Positions 58,825 through 64,000 of a stretch of DNA of 64,000 nt are shown one piece after another (the stretch's first letter is position 1; each line of letters starts with the position of its first letter). The notes below the pieces were generated by a model, which was not told the DNA's origin, ran no database searches, and worked only from the letters and a program-made list of their open reading frames with translations. This DNA is from Mycobacteriaceae bacterium (GTDB lineage Bacteria; Pseudomonadota; Gammaproteobacteria; Burkholderiales; Burkholderiaceae_D): assembly GCA_903970145.1 (NCBI GenBank), contig CAJCHO010000051.1:50957-114956 (forward strand), given 5' to 3'. Both the position numbers and the translations under genes were made by a program.

Positions 58825-58834
58825 TGTCTATACA
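58825..58834. promoter_or_regulatory. HutC-type operator candidate
   Basis: TGTCTATACA is one mismatch from the palindrome TGTATATACA reported for HutC repressors. It lies 8 bp upstream of the hutC start, where binding would block transcription. The usual inducer is urocanate. Confidence 0.6.
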
Positions 58835-58842
58835 GCAATTTC

Positions 58843-59577
58843 GTGCAGGCAAAAGTGACCGCGCTCGTGACCGAACCGCAGTATCTGCGACTCAAACGCT
58901 ACATCCTCGAGGGTATGGCTTCAGGCCAGTGGCCCCCCAACGACCGTTTGCCTTCCGAAGGCGAGCTCACACGTAAATTCACGGTCTCGCGCATGACGGC
59001 CAACCGTGCGTTAAAGGAGTTGGCGGACCAGGGGCTGATCACCCGCGTCAAGGGCGTGGGCTCATTTGCCGCCAAGCCCAAGGCCGAGGCAACGATGATC
59101 GAGGTGCGTGACATACGCGCCGAGATAGCAGCGCGTGACGCGCAACACAGCGCGCGCGTACTGCAGCTGGTCGAGACGCGCGCCAACGATGTGCTCGCCG
59201 CGCAGTTCGAGATCGCCGTAGGCGCCCGACTGTTCATCTCCGAGGTTCTGCATAGCGCCAACGGCGAGCCCTTCCAGCTCGAGGAACGCTACGTCAATCC
59301 GCGCTGCGCGCGCGATTATCTCGAGCAGGATCTGACCAAGACCACCGCCCATGCGTTTCTCATGCAGGTTGCTCCCCTTGAACGTGCCGAGCACATCATC
59401 GAGGCCGAACTGCCGGATGAGCGCGTGGCCGAGCTCCTCGGACTCGCCGAGCGTGAGCCGGTGTTGATCATGCATCGCCGGACCTTCTCGCGGCGCACGG
59501 TCGCAAGCGTGGCCCGGCTTATTTATCCCGCCTCACGGTTTCGGCTGGTGGGGCACTTCAATGTACTTGGCGGCTAG
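58843..59577 (+). CDS. hutC: Histidine-utilisation repressor HutC (GntR family)
   Basis: This 244-residue GntR/HutC regulator has the winged helix-turn-helix [40 protein letters not shown] (residues about 37-76). A UTRA ligand-binding domain follows ([36 protein letters not shown]). In known systems HutC represses hut genes and is released by urocanate. The start is GTG at 58843 without a clear ribosome-binding site. The hut catabolic genes follow on the same strand. Confidence 0.93.
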   Translation: MQAKVTALVTEPQYLRLKRYILEGMASGQWPPNDRLPSEGELTRKFTVSRMTANRALKELADQGLITRVKGVGSFAAKPKAEATMIEVRDIRAEIAARDAQHSARVLQLVETRANDVLAAQFEIAVGARLFISEVLHSANGEPFQLEERYVNPRCARDYLEQDLTKTTAHAFLMQVAPLERAEHIIEAELPDERVAELLGLAEREPVLIMHRRTFSRRTVASVARLIYPASRFRLVGHFNVLGG

Positions 59578-59633
59578 GCCACAAGCCCGGTCTGCTTTCG
59601 AGAAGCTCGCGAACTGCGCAAGAGAGGCAATCA

Positions 59634-61344
<1,711 letters not shown>

Positions 61345-61352
<8 letters not shown>

Positions 61353-62889
61353 TGCCACGCTCGTCATTGCGCCCGGACGGCTGGACCTGGCGAGTCTGCG
61401 TCATGTCCTGCGAGATGCTCCGCACGTTGCCCTTGAGCCTGGTTGCCGTGCCAGCGTAGAAGCATCGCGCCGTGCGGTGCAAGCCGTGGTCGCGCGCGGC
61501 AAACCGGCCTATGGGGTCAATACCGGCTTTGGCAAACTCGCCAACACGCAGATCGCCAATGACGATCTGGGTCGTCTTCAGGAAAATCTGGTCTTGTCGC
61601 ACGCTGTTGGCGTCGGCCCCCTCGTCGACGCTCCCACCACACGACTGATCCTGATTTTGAAGGCCGCCAGTCTCGCACGCGGCTTTTCGGGAGTACGCTG
61701 GGAGATCATCGAAGCGCTGCTGGCGCTGGCCAACGCCGGGGTCCTGCCTTGTATCCCGCAAAAGGGATCGGTTGGCGCTTCGGGTGATCTGGCGCCGCTG
61801 GCGCACTTGTGTCTGCCCCTGATCGGTCAGGGTGAAGTGCTGATCGATGGTGTAGTGCACTCGGCGCGGGAAGGTCTGGCGCGGGTGCACCTCGAACCCT
61901 TCACGCTCGGCGCCAAGGAAGGGCTGGCACTACTGAACGGTACCCAGGTCTCGACCGCGCTCGCGCTGCGTGCGCTGTTTGAGATCGAGGACATTTTTGC
62001 CGCCGCCGTGGTTGCCGGAGCGCTGTCTGTCGATGCCGCGCGTGGCAGCGATGCACCCTTCGATGAGCGCATTCATGCGGTGCGCGGCCAGCCCGGCCAG
62101 ATGCGCGTGGCAGCGCTCTATCGCGAGCTGCTAATAGGTAGTGCGATCCGCCAGTCGCACCTCGAGGGTGATGATCGGGTGCAGGATCCCTATAGCCTGC
62201 GCTGCCAGCCTCAGGTGATGGGAGCGTGCCTCGATGTAATCGAGAATGCGGCACGCACGCTGGAGATCGAAGCCAACGCCGTGTCGGACAACCCGCTGAC
62301 CTTTGGTGAGGAAGTGGTCTCGGGCGGGAATTTCCATGCCGAACCGGTGGCGCTGGCCGCTGACAGCCTGGCGCTCGCCATCGCCGAAATCGGCGCGCTC
62401 TCGGAGCGGCGCATCGCTCTATTGATCGACGCCCACCTTTCGGGGCTGCCGCCTTTCCTCGTGCAGAATCCCGGGCTTAATTCCGGTTTCATGATCGCGC
62501 ACGTCACCGCGGCCTCACTCGCCTCGGAGAACAAGTCGCTGGCACACCCGGCGAGTGTCGACAGTCTGCCAACATCCGCTAATCAGGAAGATCACGTCAG
62601 CATGGCCACTTTCGCGGCGCGTCGCCTCTCGGAGATGGCAGACAATACACGCTACATCGTCGCCATCGAATTGCTCGCTGCGGCCCAGGGGATAGATTTT
62701 CACGCGCCACTACTTACCTCGGCGGCGCTCGCCAAGGTGCATGGCGCACTGCGCGGCGAGGTCGAGTTCTATGAGCGCGACCGGCTCTTCGCACCCGACA
62801 TCGAGGCGGCCAGGCGTTTTGTGGCCAGCAGCGCCTGTCACCAGGCGGCGCGCGCCGTGCTGCCTTCCGAGCGCGGCGCGAAGCGCTAG
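61345..62889 (+). CDS. hutH: Histidine ammonia-lyase
   Basis: This enzyme removes ammonia from histidine to give urocanate. The MIO prosthetic group forms from Ala145-Ser146-Gly147 in [15 protein letters not shown]. The N-terminal [15 protein letters not shown] contributes the active-site Tyr, and the segment [16 protein letters not shown] [15 protein letters not shown] is typical. Length 514 matches. The start overlaps hutU by 8 nt, and hutF begins 9 nt downstream. Confidence 0.97.
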
Positions 62890-62898
62890 GCAAAAGCG

Positions 62899-64000
62899 AT
62901 GGTCCACTTCGCGACGGCGGCTCCTGCGATGCGCTACCTCGCGCCCGCAGCGCTGCTCGCTGATGGCTGGCACGACGAAGTGGTACTCGAGATCGATGCC
63001 GGCGGGATCATCTGCGGCATCGTCGAACAGGACGCGGGCGCTCTTCCGGTGACGCGTCTGGCCGGTCCGGTGGTTGCCGGTGTCCCCAATCTGCATTCGC
63101 ACGCCTTCCAGCGGGCCATGGCGGGACTGACCGAGACTGCCGGGCCCAGGGCCGACAGTTTCTGGTCGTGGCGCGAGCTGATGTACCGGTTTCTCGCCGA
63201 TCTCTCGCCCGAGGATTGTGAGGCGATCGCGGCGCAGCTCTACATGGAGATGCTCGAGCGCGGTTATACAGCGGTCGCCGAATTCCACTATCTGCACCAC
63301 CAAGCTTCAGGGCAACACTACGCGAGTCGTGCGCAGATGGGCCTGCACCTGTGCGCTGCGGCACAGGCGAGCGGGATCCGCATGACGCTCTTGCCGACGT
63401 TCTATGCGCACGCCAACTTCGGTGGCGTCGCTCCCCTGGAGCAGCAGCGCCGCTTTATCAATGATGTCGACGGCTTTGCGCGCATCGTCGATGAGCTTGC
63501 AGTGCATCTGCGGGCGCTCCCCTTGCAAAAGCTCGGGGTTGCCGCGCACTCCTTGCGCGCAGTGACACCGTCGGAACTGGACGCGGTGGTCTCGATCGCC
63601 AATGCCCACGGTCCGGACACACCGATCCATATCCACATTGCCGAGCAGATCAAGGAAGTCGAAGATTGCCGTGCCTGGTGCGGAACGACTCCAGTGCGTT
63701 GGCTCCTGGACCACGCAGCGCTATCAGCGCGCTGGTGCGTCGTACACGCGACCCACATGTATGCCGCCGAAACGGTGGCGCTGGCCGAGAGCGGCGCCAT
63801 CGTCGGCCTGTGTCCGACGACCGAAGGTGATCTGGGGGACGGCTTTTTCAACGGCGTTGAATTCCTCGGCGCCGGCGGCGGCTTCGGAATTGGCGGGGAC
63901 AGTCATGCGGAGGTCGATCCCTTCGTCGAGCTGCGGCTGTTCGAATACACCCAGCGCTTGCGTCACCAGCGGCGCAATCTCCTGGCGAGCGAGCCCGGCC
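62899..64000 (+). CDS. hutF: Formimidoylglutamate deiminase (partial, runs off window end)
   Basis: HutF converts formiminoglutamate to formylglutamate and ammonia, the route that needs HutG afterwards. The 367 visible codons form an amidohydrolase fold. Metal ligands are His66 and His68 in PNLHSHAF, and later conserved sites include HIHIAEQ and GIGGDSHAEVDP. Beginning: MVHFATAAPAMRYLAP. No stop occurs before 64000. Its presence indicates the five-step (hutF/hutG) pathway rather than hutI-hutG formiminase alone. Confidence 0.93.
   Translation, partial: MVHFATAAPAMRYLAPAALLADGWHDEVVLEIDAGGIICGIVEQDAGALPVTRLAGPVVAGVPNLHSHAFQRAMAGLTETAGPRADSFWSWRELMYRFLADLSPEDCEAIAAQLYMEMLERGYTAVAEFHYLHHQASGQHYASRAQMGLHLCAAAQASGIRMTLLPTFYAHANFGGVAPLEQQRRFINDVDGFARIVDELAVHLRALPLQKLGVAAHSLRAVTPSELDAVVSIANAHGPDTPIHIHIAEQIKEVEDCRAWCGTTPVRWLLDHAALSARWCVVHATHMYAAETVALAESGAIVGLCPTTEGDLGDGFFNGVEFLGAGGGFGIGGDSHAEVDPFVELRLFEYTQRLRHQRRNLLASEPG

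Overview
The window is a high-GC bacterial chromosome segment that spans the replication origin. The gene order mnmG-rsmG-parA-parB-atpI-atpB-atpE on one side of the origin, rpmH-rnpA-yidD-yidC-mnmE next to dnaA, and dnaA-dnaN-gyrB on the other side is the arrangement known from Betaproteobacteria, especially Burkholderiales-like lineages. A GTP-type PEP carboxykinase and a liv-type amino-acid ABC transporter fit that placement. The exact genus cannot be read from the sequence.

Layout. 1-7.6 kb: start of the atp operon (atpE cut by the window edge), a divergent MshEN-domain protein, parB, parA, rsmG and mnmG, with two parS sites (one in mnmG, one perfect 16-mer just upstream of it). 7.6-16.2 kb: a TSUP permease, a complete branched-chain-amino-acid-type ABC transporter (livM, livH, livK-like, livF, livG), a zinc alcohol dehydrogenase and pckG. 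16.4-25.7 kb: mixed metabolic genes (D-2-hydroxyacid dehydrogenase, MOSC, patatin plus an unknown partner, short asparaginase, acyl-CoA thioesterase), an ECF sigma factor with a membrane-protein partner, an SPFH protein, a possible 2OG-Fe(II) oxygenase and an acyltransferase. 26.3-36.2 kb: the origin core, mnmE, yidC, yidD, rnpA, rpmH | dnaA, dnaN, gyrB. DnaA boxes lie on both sides of dnaA, mostly between dnaA and dnaN. Genes left of about 30.4 kb run mostly leftward and dnaA-dnaN-gyrB run rightward, as expected for replication leaving this point.

36.2-46.2 kb is an accessory region. It opens with an inverted-repeat element behind gyrB, a frameshifted ORF6N gene, a twice-frameshifted tyrosine-recombinase remnant, and a HigA-type antitoxin whose toxin is reduced to its last 33 codons. 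It then carries an MBL hydrolase/LysR pair, an MddA-type methanethiol S-methyltransferase, two SAM methyltransferases and an OsmC-AraC pair. 46.2-58.7 kb: acetyltransferase, trypsin-like protease, tRNA-Arg(CCG), class V aminotransferase, catalase, O-methyltransferase, amino-acid permease, a halohydrin dehalogenase recognisable by its diagnostic motifs, cardiolipin synthase, and lipid-related genes including a cyclopropane-fatty-acid-synthase-like enzyme. 58.8-64 kb: the histidine-utilisation operon hutC-hutU-hutH-hutF, with operator-like palindromes ahead of hutC; hutF runs off the end.

The most notable items are the halohydrin dehalogenase, the decayed mobile region at the origin, the duplicated parS sites, the mddA neighbourhood, and a Walker A Lys-to-Arg change in LivF.
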